Positions 46,316-55,442 of a stretch of DNA of 64,000 bases are shown one piece after another; position 1 is the first letter of the stretch; every line of letters starts with the position of its first letter. The notes beneath the pieces were generated by a model. The model had not been told where the DNA came from, searched no databases, and saw only the letters and a program-made list of their open reading frames with translations. This DNA is from VBDM01 sp035651815 (GTDB lineage Bacteria > Pseudomonadota > Gammaproteobacteria > Burkholderiales > SG8-39). The DNA is taken from contig DASRFB010000036.1 of the NCBI GenBank assembly GCA_035651815.1, positions 44,656 to 108,655 of the forward strand, read 5' to 3'. The translations under genes and the position numbers were made by a program.

Positions 46316-46332
46316 GGCGTCCCTCGGGGTTC

Positions 46333-46349
46333 GTTCCGCTGCGCGGAAC
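46333..46349. repeat. Inverted repeat GTTCCGC-TGC-GCGGAAC
   Basis: Perfect 7-bp arms with a 3-nt loop in the divergent region between the VOC gene and the binding-protein gene. It lies just upstream of the TTGACA at 46365, a position suitable for a regulator. Confidence 0.45.
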
Positions 46350-46364
46350 GGCGGTCATTCGGGT

Positions 46365-46395
46365 TTGACAAATGTACACCGCATTCGCGCAAAAT
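46365..46395 (+). promoter_or_regulatory. Possible sigma-70 promoter
   Basis: TTGACA at 46365-46370 is a consensus -35. The best -10 (CAAAAT at 46390-46395) is spaced 19 bp, so the match is imperfect. The gene starts at 46405, giving a very short leader. Confidence 0.4.
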
Positions 46396-46404
46396 GTTCC
46401 CGAC

Positions 46405-47463
46405 ATGCGCGCCCTACGCCTGATCCTCGGTCTCCTCGTCGCCGCCTGCGCCGCGCCCGCAGCCGCGCAGGACGCTCCCAATCGCGATCTGTATCTCTAC
46501 CGGGGCCCCGACCGCGAGCAGCGCCTGGTCGCCGACGCGAAGAAGGAGGGCACGCTCACGCTCTACAGCACGATGACGGTGAGCGACGGCAAGGCCTTCG
46601 CCGAGGCGTTCGAGCGCAAGTACGGCGTGCGCCTGGTGCACTGGCGTACGTCCTCGGAGAAGATCGTCCAGCGCGCCGTCGCCGAGACGCGCGCGAAGCG
46701 CTACGAGGCCGACGTCATCGAGAGCAGCGTGCCGCACATGGAGGCGCTGCGCCGCGAGGGCGTGCTCGAGGACTTCGACAGCCCGTCGCTCTCGGAGCTG
46801 GTGCCCGCGGCGATCTTCCCCGGAAACCGCCAGTACGTCGCCGACCGCCTGGTGTTCTTCGTCATGGGCTGGAACACGAACCTCGTGAAGCCGTCCGAGA
46901 TCCCCGCGCGCTACGAGGACCTGCTCGACCCGCGCTGGTCCGGCCGCATCACGATCGAGGGCACTGACGTGTCGTGGTTCGCCGCGGTCACGCGCGCGAT
47001 GGGCGAGACGAAGGGCCTCGCCTACTTCAGGCGGCTCGCCGCGCAGAAGCCGCAGATCCGCAACGGCCACATCCTCACGGCGCAGCTCGTCGCCTCGGGC
47101 GAGGTGCCGTTCTTCCTCACCGCCTACAACAACAATATCGAGACGCTGAAGAGGAAGGGCGCGCCGATCGACTGGCGTCCGCTGCAGCCCGCGTTCGGAC
47201 AGGCCGCCGCGGTCGGCGTGGCGAAGCACGCGCCGCACCCGCACGCGGCGCTGCTGTTCGCCGATTTCATCCTCTCGCGCGAGGGCCAGGAGATCTACAA
47301 GAAGGTGAACCGCGTCCCGACCAGCGCCAAGGTGGACTCGCCGCTCAACCGATTTCCCTACCAGGTGATCGACCCGCTGCTCACGCTCGACGAGGGCGGC
47401 AAGTGGTCGAAGCTGTTCTCGGGGCTGTTCCTGGGCGGCAAGCCCGTGCAGGACGGGGAGTGA
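46405..47463 (+). CDS. Iron(III)-type ABC transporter substrate-binding protein
   Basis: The 352-residue protein has a signal peptide (MRALRLILGLLVAACAAPAAAQ). The body matches SBP_bac_6/AfuA-type class proteins: KEGTLTLYSTMTVSDGKAFAEAFERKYGVRLVHWR, YEADVIESSVPHMEALRREG and PHPHAALLFADFILSREGQEIYKKVNRVPTS. No permease or ATPase lies next to it. Orphan proteins of this type are frequent in Burkholderiales and may bind organic acids rather than iron. Confidence 0.87.
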   Translation: MRALRLILGLLVAACAAPAAAQDAPNRDLYLYRGPDREQRLVADAKKEGTLTLYSTMTVSDGKAFAEAFERKYGVRLVHWRTSSEKIVQRAVAETRAKRYEADVIESSVPHMEALRREGVLEDFDSPSLSELVPAAIFPGNRQYVADRLVFFVMGWNTNLVKPSEIPARYEDLLDPRWSGRITIEGTDVSWFAAVTRAMGETKGLAYFRRLAAQKPQIRNGHILTAQLVASGEVPFFLTAYNNNIETLKRKGAPIDWRPLQPAFGQAAAVGVAKHAPHPHAALLFADFILSREGQEIYKKVNRVPTSAKVDSPLNRFPYQVIDPLLTLDEGGKWSKLFSGLFLGGKPVQDGE

Positions 47464-48411
47464 CTACTTCGTCGCCTGGACGAAGAGCCCCGAGCAGCCG
47501 AGGTCGTCGTCGGAGAGCGAGCGCCACTGCGCCGCGAGCTGCGAGCGCGGGATGCCGTCGCGGTACTGCTTGAGCTTGCACGCGAAGCGGAAGCCCTGCG
47601 CCTCGATGAGCGAGAGGTGCGCCGAGCAGGGCAGGCGGTTCATCACGAACGGACGCCGCCCCTTGAAGATCTTCCACAGGGCCTCGGGGTAGGACCAGTA
47701 GCCGTTCCAGCGGCCCGTGAAGGCCGGGAAGGCGAATCCGATCTGAAGGCTCATCGCGCCGCCCGGCTTGAGCCACGTGTGGAGCGCGCGGTAGGTGGCC
47801 GCGGGATCGGCCACGCGCGCGAGCACCGCGTGCGAGAGCACCAGGTCGACCGTTCCAGGCGCGATGACCTTCTCGTCGGACCAGGGCGCGATGTACTGGA
47901 TCGTGACCTGCGGTCCCGAGGACCGTCCCTGGACGATGGCGTTGCGGATCTTGGCGAGCCGCTGCGGGGTCATGGTGCGCTTGAGCACCTCGTCGGTGAG
48001 GATGTGGACCGGGAAGAGGCGCGCGTCGAGGTGAGCGTCGTAGTCCGGCCAGCTCTTCGCCGGCCTCGGAGCGCGCTTCTGGAACATCTCGACCAGCTCG
48101 TCGAAGATGCGCAGGTTGGTCTCGATGCTCGAATGCTCGACGACGTCGAGCGCGTAGTAGTGGTCGACGCCGCACAGCATGGCGGCGAGACCGGTGCCGA
48201 GCGAGCGCCCGGGCCCGAGCTCGAGCAGCGTCGTGGGCACGCTCGGCAGCCCGCTCTGGTGCAGCATCGCCAGGTGCTTGAGCCAGACGCCGTAGCAGTA
48301 CCGCGCGGAGTCGGTCTCGCCGGCGCGCTCGGGAAGCAGCGACGACATTCCCGGAATGAAGGTCAGCGCGCCCTTCACCACCGGGCTCACGTCGAGATTC
48401 ATCACCGTCAT
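47464..48411 (-). CDS. Class I SAM-dependent methyltransferase
   Basis: The 315-residue protein has LLELGPGRSLGTGLAAMLCGVDHYYALDVVEH, motif I with the acidic ribose-binding residue, then APGTVDLVLSHAVLARVADPAATYRALHTWLKPGG as motifs II-III. It is like methyltransferase_11 proteins of polysaccharide loci. AAGGAAGGG precedes the ATG at 48411. A partial copy of the same gene lies at 50194-50321, on the other side of the ECF42/DGPF pair. Confidence 0.87.
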   Translation of the reverse strand: MTVMNLDVSPVVKGALTFIPGMSSLLPERAGETDSARYCYGVWLKHLAMLHQSGLPSVPTTLLELGPGRSLGTGLAAMLCGVDHYYALDVVEHSSIETNLRIFDELVEMFQKRAPRPAKSWPDYDAHLDARLFPVHILTDEVLKRTMTPQRLAKIRNAIVQGRSSGPQVTIQYIAPWSDEKVIAPGTVDLVLSHAVLARVADPAATYRALHTWLKPGGAMSLQIGFAFPAFTGRWNGYWSYPEALWKIFKGRRPFVMNRLPCSAHLSLIEAQGFRFACKLKQYRDGIPRSQLAAQWRSLSDDDLGCSGLFVQATK

Positions 48412-48498
48412 GGCAGCACCCTTCCTTTGGATGCTAGCCTGAACGACGCAAGTGCCATCCGGAACCTGCAACCGCCCGCCACGCTTGGTCCCTTCGGC

Positions 48499-49722
48499 TC
48501 AGGACCCGGCGCGGCGCTTCTCCAGGAGGTAGCGCTTCACGGGCGCGCTCTGCGCCAGGGCGATCGCCATGTCGTAGGCTTTCAGCGCGTCGGCTTCGCG
48601 GCCCGCGCGCTCGAGCAAGTGCGCGCGCACCGCCCAGTAAGGCTGGTATCCCTCCACGCGATCCGCGGGAAGCGCCCCGAGGTCCGCGAGCGCCGCGTCG
48701 GCCCCGGCCACCTCGGCGAGCGCGCAGGCGCGGCTCACCGCGGCGCCGATGCTCGGACGCAGAGCGATCAGGCCGTCGTAGAGCTCGAGCAGCGCGGCGC
48801 CCGGCACGCCGGCGCCGAGTCGCCGCTGGCAGTGCGCCGACTGGATCGCCGCCTCGAGCTGATAGGGACCGAGCCGTCCGAGCTTCGCCGCGCGTGCGAG
48901 CAGCGCCTCGGCGGCGGCGAGCGCCTTCCGGTCCCATCGGGCGGGGTCCTGCTGCGAGAGCGGCACATAGCGGTCGTTCGCGTCGCGCCGGGCGGCGGCG
49001 CGCGCGTCGCAGAAGAGGAGCAGGGCGAGCAGCCCGAGCGGCTCGGGCTCGCCCGGCAGGAGGAGCACCACCGCCTCGGCCAGCTGGCGCGCCTCGTCGG
49101 TGAGGCCGGCGTTGCGCGCGTCGGTGCCGTCGATGTCGTCCCACCCGGTGCCGTAGGCGCCGTAGATGCCGTCGAGCACATCCTGCAGGCGCGCGCCGAG
49201 CTCGGCGGGGCGCGGCACCTCGAACGGGATGGCGTCGTCGCGGATCTTGTGCTTCGCACGCACCAGCCGCTGCGCGAGCGCCGAGGGCGCGGTGAGGAAG
49301 GCGCCGGCGATTCGGGCGCTGTCGAGGCCGAGCACCGCCTGCAGCATGAGCGGCGCGCGCACCGCGGGATCGATCGCCGGATGCGCGCAGATGAACATGA
49401 GCTCGAGCCGCTCGTCGGGAAAGGGCCGCCCCGCGTCGGCGTCGACGATCTCCGCACCGAGGACCGCCAGGTCCGCGCGCGCCCCGGCCTCGACGGCGCC
49501 GCGGCGCCACGCGTCGACCAGGCGGCGCTTGGCCGCCGCGACCAGCCAGCCCTCGGGATTGTCGGGCACGCCTTCGCGCGGCCACACGGCGAGCGCCGCC
49601 GCGAGCGCGTCGGACAGGGCGTCCTCGGCCGCGGCGACGTCGCGCGTGCGCGCGGCGAGGATCGCGATCAGCCGCCCGTAGGACTGGCGGGCGACGCGCT
49701 CGGCGGCGAGCCGCGCGTCCAC
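48499..49722 (-). CDS. ECF42-type RNA polymerase sigma factor with C-terminal TPR-like domain
   Basis: The 407-residue protein has sigma-70 region 2 (RLIAILAARTRDVAAAEDALSDALAAAL...NPEGWLVAAAKRRLVDAWRR), region 4 around PLMLQAVLGLDSARIAGAFLTAPSALAQRLVRAKHKIR and a C-terminal extension of about 230 residues with TPR-like helices (DUF6596). This architecture and the adjacent DGPF gene are typical of the ECF42 group, which lacks an anti-sigma factor and is thought to be controlled by its own extension. Confidence 0.93.
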   Translation of the reverse strand: MDARLAAERVARQSYGRLIAILAARTRDVAAAEDALSDALAAALAVWPREGVPDNPEGWLVAAAKRRLVDAWRRGAVEAGARADLAVLGAEIVDADAGRPFPDERLELMFICAHPAIDPAVRAPLMLQAVLGLDSARIAGAFLTAPSALAQRLVRAKHKIRDDAIPFEVPRPAELGARLQDVLDGIYGAYGTGWDDIDGTDARNAGLTDEARQLAEAVVLLLPGEPEPLGLLALLLFCDARAAARRDANDRYVPLSQQDPARWDRKALAAAEALLARAAKLGRLGPYQLEAAIQSAHCQRRLGAGVPGAALLELYDGLIALRPSIGAAVSRACALAEVAGADAALADLGALPADRVEGYQPYWAVRAHLLERAGREADALKAYDMAIALAQSAPVKRYLLEKRRAGS

Positions 49723-49725
49723 CGG

Positions 49726-50082
49726 CTAGCGATATTGCGGCGGCATCACCGGACGCACTTCGACGCCTCCCGTCGACGCACAAGGCGCGCGCGCGGCCCA
49801 TTCGAGCGCTTCCTCAAGCGAGGCCGTCTCGACCACGAAAAACCCGCCGAGCTGCTCCTTGGCGTCGGCGAAGGGACCGTCCTGCACCTTGCGAGCGCCG
49901 CGGCGCGTGCGCAGCGTCGCCGCGGTCGCGGGCGGCTCGAGGCCGGCTCCGGCGCGCACGATGCCGCTCTTGCGCAGCGCCTCGACGTAGGCCGCCCAGC
50001 CGGCCCAGTACTCGCCGTTGCGGCCCTCGGGGCGGTGGGCGAGGTCTTCAGCGGTCTCGTACAGCATCAGCATGTATTGCAT
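49726..50082 (-). CDS. YCII-related DGPF domain protein
   Basis: The 118-residue protein begins MQYMLMLYETAEDLAHR and contains the eponymous DGPFADAKEQLGGFFVVET motif. DGPF genes are the usual partners and regulatory targets of ECF42 sigma factors. AAGGAGACG precedes the ATG at 50082, and it ends 3 bp before the sigma gene starts. Confidence 0.93.
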   Translation of the reverse strand: MQYMLMLYETAEDLAHRPEGRNGEYWAGWAAYVEALRKSGIVRAGAGLEPPATAATLRTRRGARKVQDGPFADAKEQLGGFFVVETASLEEALEWAARAPCASTGGVEVRPVMPPQYR

Positions 50083-50193
50083 GGTCGTCTCCTTGGGTTG
50101 GCCGGCCGCCGGAGCGGCCGTGCGTGCCAATGACGTTCCTGGGCGCCGCATTTCGACATCGGCGCCGATCTTAGGCGAATCGGGATGGGGAGG

Positions 50194-50321
50194 CTACTTC
50201 ACCGCCTGTACGAACAGCTCCGCGCAGCGCAGGTCGCGTCGGCCCACGGCGCCATGTCCATGTACTTGATCGTGACCTCCGGGCCGGAGGCCTCCGGGCT
50301 CGTTGGGACCACGACGGACTC
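50194..50321 (-). pseudogene. Remnant of a methyltransferase gene related to 47464-48411
   Basis: On the minus strand one frame reads SPEASGPEVTIKYMDMAPWADA, like SSGPQVTIQYIAPWSDE of the intact gene; another reads DLRCAELFVQAVK and stop, like DDLGCSGLFVQATK of its C-terminus. The two pieces are out of frame and the sequence between them is missing. At the DNA level the last 40 or so bases are about 80% identical. The rest of the 50083-50400 gap shows nothing else. Confidence 0.65.
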
Positions 50322-50400
50322 TATCGAGTGATGCGGCGAACCGATGCAGCGCTCAATGATGCCCTCGGTCTAGGGAGCGTGATGCGTTCGGCCCATGGCG

Positions 50401-53400
50401 CTACGACTCGTCTGCCAGGAGGTCCGGACTGCCCCCGAGCGCGGCGGTATTGATCGTGAGCGTTCGCTCCACGGCGAAACGGTGCAGGTAGTAGGGTCCG
50501 CCCGCCTTGGGCCCGGTGCCCGAGAGGCCTTCCCCGCCGAAGGGCTGCACGCCGACGACGGCGCCGATCATGTTGCGGTTGACGTAGGTGTTGCCGACGC
50601 GCAGGCGCGCCCGCACCCGGTCGACGAAGCCGTCGATGCGGCTGTGGATGCCGAGCGTGAGCCCGTACCGGGTCCGCGCGACCGCGCCGAGCGCGCGCTC
50701 GAGGTCCCGGGCGGCATAGCGCACGACGTGCAGCACCGGCCCGAACACCTCGCGCCGCGGAAGATCGTCGAGCGCGATCTCGAACGCGACCGGCGCGACG
50801 TAGGTTCCGTGCGCCGCTTCCCCGGCGAGCGGCGCACGCGCGATCAGGCGCCCGCGCGTCTCGAGGTCCGCGATGTGCCGCCCGAGCGCCGCGCTCGCGT
50901 CCGCGTCGATCACCGGACCGACGTCGGTGTCGGCGCGGCCCGGGTCGCCGACGCGCAGCTCGTCGATCGCCCCCGCGAGCATCTCGAGCACGCGCGGCGC
51001 GGCTTCCTCCTGCACGAGCAGCACGCGCAGCGCCGAGCAGCGCTGCCCGGCGCTGTCGAACGCCGAGCCGATCACGTCGGCGACGACCTGCCCGGGCAGC
51101 GCCGAGGAATCGGCGATCATCGCGTTCAGTCCGCCGGTCTCGGCGACGAAGGGAACGATCGGCCCCTCGCGCGCCGCGAGCGCGCGCTGGATGGCGAGCG
51201 CGGTCTCGAACGAGCCGGTGAAGGCGACGCCCGCGAGGTCCGGGTGGCGAGCGAGCGGCGCGCCCACGGCCTCGCCCGTTCCGGCAAGAAGCTGCAGGAC
51301 GTCGGCGGGCACGCCCGCCTCGTGCAGCAGCGCGACCGCCGCCGCGGCCGCGAGGGGCGTCTGCTCGGCCGGCTTCGCGACCACGGCGTTTCCCGCGGCG
51401 AGCGCCGCGGCGACCTGGCCGGTGAAGATCGAGAGCGGGAAGTTCCACGGGCTGATGCACGCGAACACGCCGCGCCCGGCGAGCTCGAGGCGGTTCGATT
51501 CGCCGGCGGGCGCGGGCAGCGCGAGGGGCGAGCCGAACTCGGCGCGCGAGCGCGCGGCGTAGTAGCGGCAGAAGTCGGCGGCCTCGCGCACCTCGCTCAC
51601 GCCGTCGGCGAAGGTCCTGCCCGCCTCGCGCGCGAGGAGCGATACGAGCGCCTCGATCGCGGACTCGATCGCGTCGGCCGCGCGCTCGAGGATCGCCGCG
51701 CGCTCGTTCGCCGGGCGCGCGTCCCACGCGCGCCAGGCCGAGTGGGCGGCGCGCACCGCGGCGTCGACGTCGCCCGGCGCCGCGTGCCGCACCGCGCCCA
51801 CGACGCGGCCGCGGTCGGACGGCTCGACGACCGCGGTCTCGCCCGCGCGCACGGAGCGCACGCGCGCGCGGTCGGCGGCGACGCGGCGCTCGAGGCGCTC
51901 GAGCACGCGCGCGTCCGCGAGATCGAGGCCGAGCGCGTTCCTGCGCCCGGGGTAGATGTCGCGCGGCGGCGGGACGCGCCGGCTCGGCGCGTAGGGCTCG
52001 GGCAGCAGCGCGAGCGGATCGGCGGTCAGGCGCTCGAGCGGCACGGCGCGGTCGGCCACCTGGTGGACGAAGGAGGTGTTCGCGCCGTTCTCGAGCAGCC
52101 GGCGCACGAGGTAGGCGAGCAGGTCGCGGTGGCTGCCGACCGGCGCGTAGACGCGGCAGGCCACGCCGCGGTCGGCGACGAGGCCCTCGTAGAGCGCGTC
52201 GCCCATGCCGTGCAGCTTCTGGAACTCGAAATCGCGCCGCGCGCCCGCGCACGCGAGCACGAAGGCGACGGTGTGGCAGTTGTGGGTCGCGAGCTGCGCG
52301 AACACGCGCCCGCGCGCCGCGAGCAGCGCCTGCGCGCACGCCAGGTACGAGACGTCGGTCGCGGCCTTGCGCGTGAGCACCGGGTACTCGAGGCCGAGCA
52401 CCTGCGCGAGCTTGATCTCGGTGTCCCAGTAAGCGCCTTTCACCAGGCGCACCGGGATCCGCCGCCGCGTCCCGGCGGCGAGCGCGGCGACCCACGCGCA
52501 CACCGCGAGCGCGCGCTTCTGGTACGCCTGCACCGCGAGCCCCAGGCCGTCCCAGCCCGCGAGCCCGGGCTCGCGCGCGAGCCGCTCGAATATCTCGAGC
52601 GAGAGCTCGAGCCGGTCGGCCTCCTCGGCGTCGATCGTCACCGGGATGCCGGCGGCCGCCGCCGCGCGGCACAGCCCCACCACGCGCGGGGCGAGCTCGG
52701 CGAGCACGCGCGCGCGCTTCGCCGGCTCGTAGCGCGGATGCAGCGCCGAGAGCTTGATCGAGAGCCCGGGACGCGTCTCGGGCGCAAGCTCGGCGCCCGC
52801 GCGCGCGCCGACCGCGGCGATCGCCTGGTGGTAGTGCGCGAGGTAGCGCTCGGCGTCGGCCGCGGTGCGCGCCGCCTCGCCCAGCATGTCGAAGGACCAC
52901 CGGTAGCGCGGCGTGCGCGCGGCGCGCGCGAGCGCCTGGTCGATCGTCTCGCCGGCGACGAACTGGCCGGCCATGATCTCGACCGCCTGGCGCACGGCGG
53001 CCCGCACCACCGGCTCGCCCGCGCGCGCGACCAGGCGCCGCATCACCGCGTCGGCGCCGCCTTCGGCCTCGCGCCACTCGGCGAGGCGCCCCGTCAGCAT
53101 CAGCGCCCACGAGGCGGCGTTGACGAGCGCGCCCGAGCCGTCGGCGCTGCCGCGCCACGCGCCCCCCGCGAGCTTGTCGCGGATCAGCGCGTCGGCGGTC
53201 TCGGAGTCGGGGATGCGCAGCAGCGCCTCGGCGAGGCACATCAGCACCACGCCCTCGTGCGTCGACAGGCCGTAGCGCTGCAGGAAGGCCTCGGCGCGCA
53301 GCGACCCCGCCGAAGCGGCGCGCACGCGCGAGGCGAGCCGCAGGGCGTCCTCGACGATGCGCCCGCGCAGGCCCTCGGGCAGCACCAGCGCCTCGCGCAG

Positions 53401-53475
53401 CGCCGCCACCGCGTCGGCCTCGTCGATGCGGGCGCGGTCCTGCACGGCTTTCCAGGCGCTGGCGGTCTCGCTCAC
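50401..53475 (-). CDS. putA: Bifunctional proline dehydrogenase / 1-pyrroline-5-carboxylate dehydrogenase PutA
   Basis: The 1024-residue protein starts at GTG. Residues about 100-430 form the FAD-dependent proline dehydrogenase barrel (SIKLSALHPRYE, VRLVKGAYWDTEIKLAQ, HNCHTVA, EFQKLHGMGD). Residues about 510-1010 form the NAD-dependent aldehyde dehydrogenase: ISPWNFPLSIFTGQ, AFTGSFETA, FVAETGGLNAMI (Glu) and FDSAGQRCSALR (catalytic Cys). The N-terminal ribbon-helix-helix DNA-binding domain of enteric PutA is absent, so it cannot self-repress that way. It oxidises proline to glutamate at the membrane. Confidence 0.95.
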   Translation of the reverse strand: MSETASAWKAVQDRARIDEADAVAALREALVLPEGLRGRIVEDALRLASRVRAASAGSLRAEAFLQRYGLSTHEGVVLMCLAEALLRIPDSETADALIRDKLAGGAWRGSADGSGALVNAASWALMLTGRLAEWREAEGGADAVMRRLVARAGEPVVRAAVRQAVEIMAGQFVAGETIDQALARAARTPRYRWSFDMLGEAARTAADAERYLAHYHQAIAAVGARAGAELAPETRPGLSIKLSALHPRYEPAKRARVLAELAPRVVGLCRAAAAAGIPVTIDAEEADRLELSLEIFERLAREPGLAGWDGLGLAVQAYQKRALAVCAWVAALAAGTRRRIPVRLVKGAYWDTEIKLAQVLGLEYPVLTRKAATDVSYLACAQALLAARGRVFAQLATHNCHTVAFVLACAGARRDFEFQKLHGMGDALYEGLVADRGVACRVYAPVGSHRDLLAYLVRRLLENGANTSFVHQVADRAVPLERLTADPLALLPEPYAPSRRVPPPRDIYPGRRNALGLDLADARVLERLERRVAADRARVRSVRAGETAVVEPSDRGRVVGAVRHAAPGDVDAAVRAAHSAWRAWDARPANERAAILERAADAIESAIEALVSLLAREAGRTFADGVSEVREAADFCRYYAARSRAEFGSPLALPAPAGESNRLELAGRGVFACISPWNFPLSIFTGQVAAALAAGNAVVAKPAEQTPLAAAAAVALLHEAGVPADVLQLLAGTGEAVGAPLARHPDLAGVAFTGSFETALAIQRALAAREGPIVPFVAETGGLNAMIADSSALPGQVVADVIGSAFDSAGQRCSALRVLLVQEEAAPRVLEMLAGAIDELRVGDPGRADTDVGPVIDADASAALGRHIADLETRGRLIARAPLAGEAAHGTYVAPVAFEIALDDLPRREVFGPVLHVVRYAARDLERALGAVARTRYGLTLGIHSRIDGFVDRVRARLRVGNTYVNRNMIGAVVGVQPFGGEGLSGTGPKAGGPYYLHRFAVERTLTINTAALGGSPDLLADES

Positions 53476-53514
53476 GGCGAATCGAATTGCGTGGAGACTT
53501 CGTATCGTTTTAGC

Positions 53515-54282
53515 ATGCGGCACGAGACCGGGTTGGACAGCGTGATCTCCAGGCAATTCGTGTCGGAAGTGAGGCTGCGCAGGGACGACGTACCGTCCTT
53601 CGACGCCTATCCGTTCTCGCTGCCGGCGGTGCGCGGGCTCGAGTCTCTGCCGCTCGACCCGCGCATGACGGTCTTCATCGGCGAGAACGGCACGGGTAAA
53701 TCGACCCTGCTCGAGGCGATCGCCGTTGCGTGGGGGTTCAACGCCGAGGGCGGCTCGAAGAACTTTCGCTTCGGCACGCGCGCTTCCCATTCGACGCTGT
53801 CCGACTATCTGCGCCTCGTGAAAGGCGTCAGGAAGCCGCGCGACGGCTTCTTCCTGCGTGCCGAGAGCTTCTTCAACGTCGCCACCGAGATCGAGCGGCT
53901 CGAGGTCGGCGACTCGTACGGCGCGCGCTCGCTCCACGAGCAGTCCCATGGCGAGTCGTTCCTGGCGCTGATGACCCACCGTTTCGGCGGCCAAGGCTTC
54001 TATCTTCTGGACGAGCCCGAAGCCGCGCTCTCGCCTCAGCGGCAGCTCGCGGTCCTCGCCCACATGCACCGCCTCATGGAGGACGAGTCGCAGTTCGTCG
54101 TCGCGACGCACTCGCCGATCCTGATGGCTTACCCGGGCGCCACGCTTTACAACTTCTCCGCGAGCGGCATCGAGCCGGTCGACTACTACGAAACCGAGCA
54201 CTATCAGGTGATGCACGACTTTCTCGCAAATCCGAAGCGCATGCTCGACGTCCTGCTCGAGCGCGAGGACGACGAGCGATGA
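53515..54282 (+). CDS. AAA/ABC-type ATPase (COG3910-like)
   Basis: The 255-residue protein has FIGENGTGKSTLLEAIA (Walker A), LHEQSHGESFLALM as an ABC-like signature, FYLLDEPEAALSPQRQL (Walker B and D-loop) and FVVATHSPILMAYPGA (H-loop). This is the single-domain, RecF/SMC-like predicted ATPase family. It is divergent from putA with 39 bp between start codons and overlaps arfB by 4 bp. Function unknown. Confidence 0.88.
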   Translation: MRHETGLDSVISRQFVSEVRLRRDDVPSFDAYPFSLPAVRGLESLPLDPRMTVFIGENGTGKSTLLEAIAVAWGFNAEGGSKNFRFGTRASHSTLSDYLRLVKGVRKPRDGFFLRAESFFNVATEIERLEVGDSYGARSLHEQSHGESFLALMTHRFGGQGFYLLDEPEAALSPQRQLAVLAHMHRLMEDESQFVVATHSPILMAYPGATLYNFSASGIEPVDYYETEHYQVMHDFLANPKRMLDVLLEREDDER

Positions 54283-54677
54283 GAATCGTCATTCCGGCGT
54301 CCGAGGTGCAGATCCAGGCCGTGCGCGCGCAGGGCGCGGGCGGCCAGAACGTCAACAAGGTCTCGAACGCGGTGCACCTGCGCTTCGACGTGCGCGCGTC
54401 GTCGCTGCCCGAGGCGGTCAAGGAGCGGCTGCTGCGGCATCGCGACCAGCGCGTCACGCGCGAGGGCGTGGTGATCATCAAGGCGCAGCAGCACCGCAGC
54501 CTCGAGCAGAACCGGGACGAGGCGCTCGCGCGGCTGCAGGCCCTGGTCGACGCGGCCGCGCACGTGCCGAAGGCGCGCCGCGCCACGAAGCCGACGCGCG
54601 CGTCGAAGCAGCGCCGGCTCGAATCGAAGACGCGGCGCGCGCGCGTCAAGGCGCTTCGCGGCAGGGTGCGCGACTGA
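54279..54677 (+). CDS. arfB: Peptidyl-tRNA hydrolase ArfB (ribosome rescue)
   Basis: The 132-residue protein has the release-factor-like GAGGQNVNKVSNAVHLRF motif with the catalytic GGQ near residue 20, and a basic C-terminal tail (RRATKPTRASKQRRLESKTRRARVK) that enters the empty mRNA channel in ArfB. It releases peptides from stalled ribosomes. Its ATG overlaps the ATPase stop. Confidence 0.93.
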   Translation: MRIVIPASEVQIQAVRAQGAGGQNVNKVSNAVHLRFDVRASSLPEAVKERLLRHRDQRVTREGVVIIKAQQHRSLEQNRDEALARLQALVDAAAHVPKARRATKPTRASKQRRLESKTRRARVKALRGRVRD

Positions 54678-54788
54678 CGTCGCGCCCCGACGGACGTAAG
54701 CCCTCGCCATAGGCCGTTGGCGGGATGCGGCGGAACCGCCGGCGGCGGCGCCGTGTCGACCCTCTAGCTTCTCCGTAGAGGATCGACC

Positions 54789-55355
54789 ATGAGATCGTTA
54801 CACCCGACCCTTCTCGCCGCGGCATGCGCCGCGGCCTTCCCCGTGCTCGCGCAGACCGCCGGCTCCGGCGGAGCGGCCGCCGCGCCGGGCGCTGCCGGCG
54901 CGGGCGCGCGAGGCGCGCCTGCCGCGTCCGCGCCGTCGACTACGGTGCCGTCGACCACCGTGCCGACGTTCCCGAGCAGCACCACGAATCCCTCGTTCGG
55001 CACCAGCAACCCGAGCTTCGGCACGACCAATCCCACCTTCGGCGCGGCGCCCACGACGGGCAGCGGCGGCGTCGGCGACAGCAGCAGCTCGGTGGGCGCG
55101 CAGGCGCAGCAGCGCCGGCAGCTCGCGCTGCAGCAGTGCGGCGGGATGAGCGGCAGCGCGCAGACCGATTGCGTGCGCGCCGCCGACGACGCTTTCGCGC
55201 GCGAGACCGGAAGCGCGACGCTCTCGCCGGGCACGGGCGGCGCGGGAACCGGGGCGATCGCCGCGGCTCCGGTACCGGGCACCGGCGCCATCGCCGGCAA
55301 TGTCCGCAGCACGCCCGACGTCACGCCGAGCCCGCGCGACAGCGTCGGGCGCTGA
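54789..55355 (+). CDS. Exported low-complexity protein with CX10C motif
   Basis: The 188-residue protein has a signal peptide ending VLAQ. An Ala/Gly/Pro/Thr-rich part includes three near-repeats of NPSFGT (NPSFGTSNPSFGTTNPTFG). The C-terminal half holds CGGMSGSAQTDC, a two-cysteine motif shared with two other exported proteins nearby. No enzyme domain is visible; it may be an envelope or secreted protein. Confidence 0.75.
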   Translation: MRSLHPTLLAAACAAAFPVLAQTAGSGGAAAAPGAAGAGARGAPAASAPSTTVPSTTVPTFPSSTTNPSFGTSNPSFGTTNPTFGAAPTTGSGGVGDSSSSVGAQAQQRRQLALQQCGGMSGSAQTDCVRAADDAFARETGSATLSPGTGGAGTGAIAAAPVPGTGAIAGNVRSTPDVTPSPRDSVGR

Positions 55356-55442
55356 TCCGTCGCTCGACGCGGGCCGCGAGAGGCCCGTGAGCACCGGCGG
55401 GCGCGCCGGTTAGAATGACGCGCGAACACGCGGGGAGGCGTT

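Noticed and set aside
48412..48498. Sigma-54-like GCAA...CC sequences upstream of the methyltransferase
   Set aside because: The GG/GC spacing is 9 rather than 10 bases.
50395..53514. Long plus-strand frame upstream of the ATPase gene
   Set aside because: It is antisense to putA with shadow-like composition; only the part from the ATG at 53515 has ATPase motifs.
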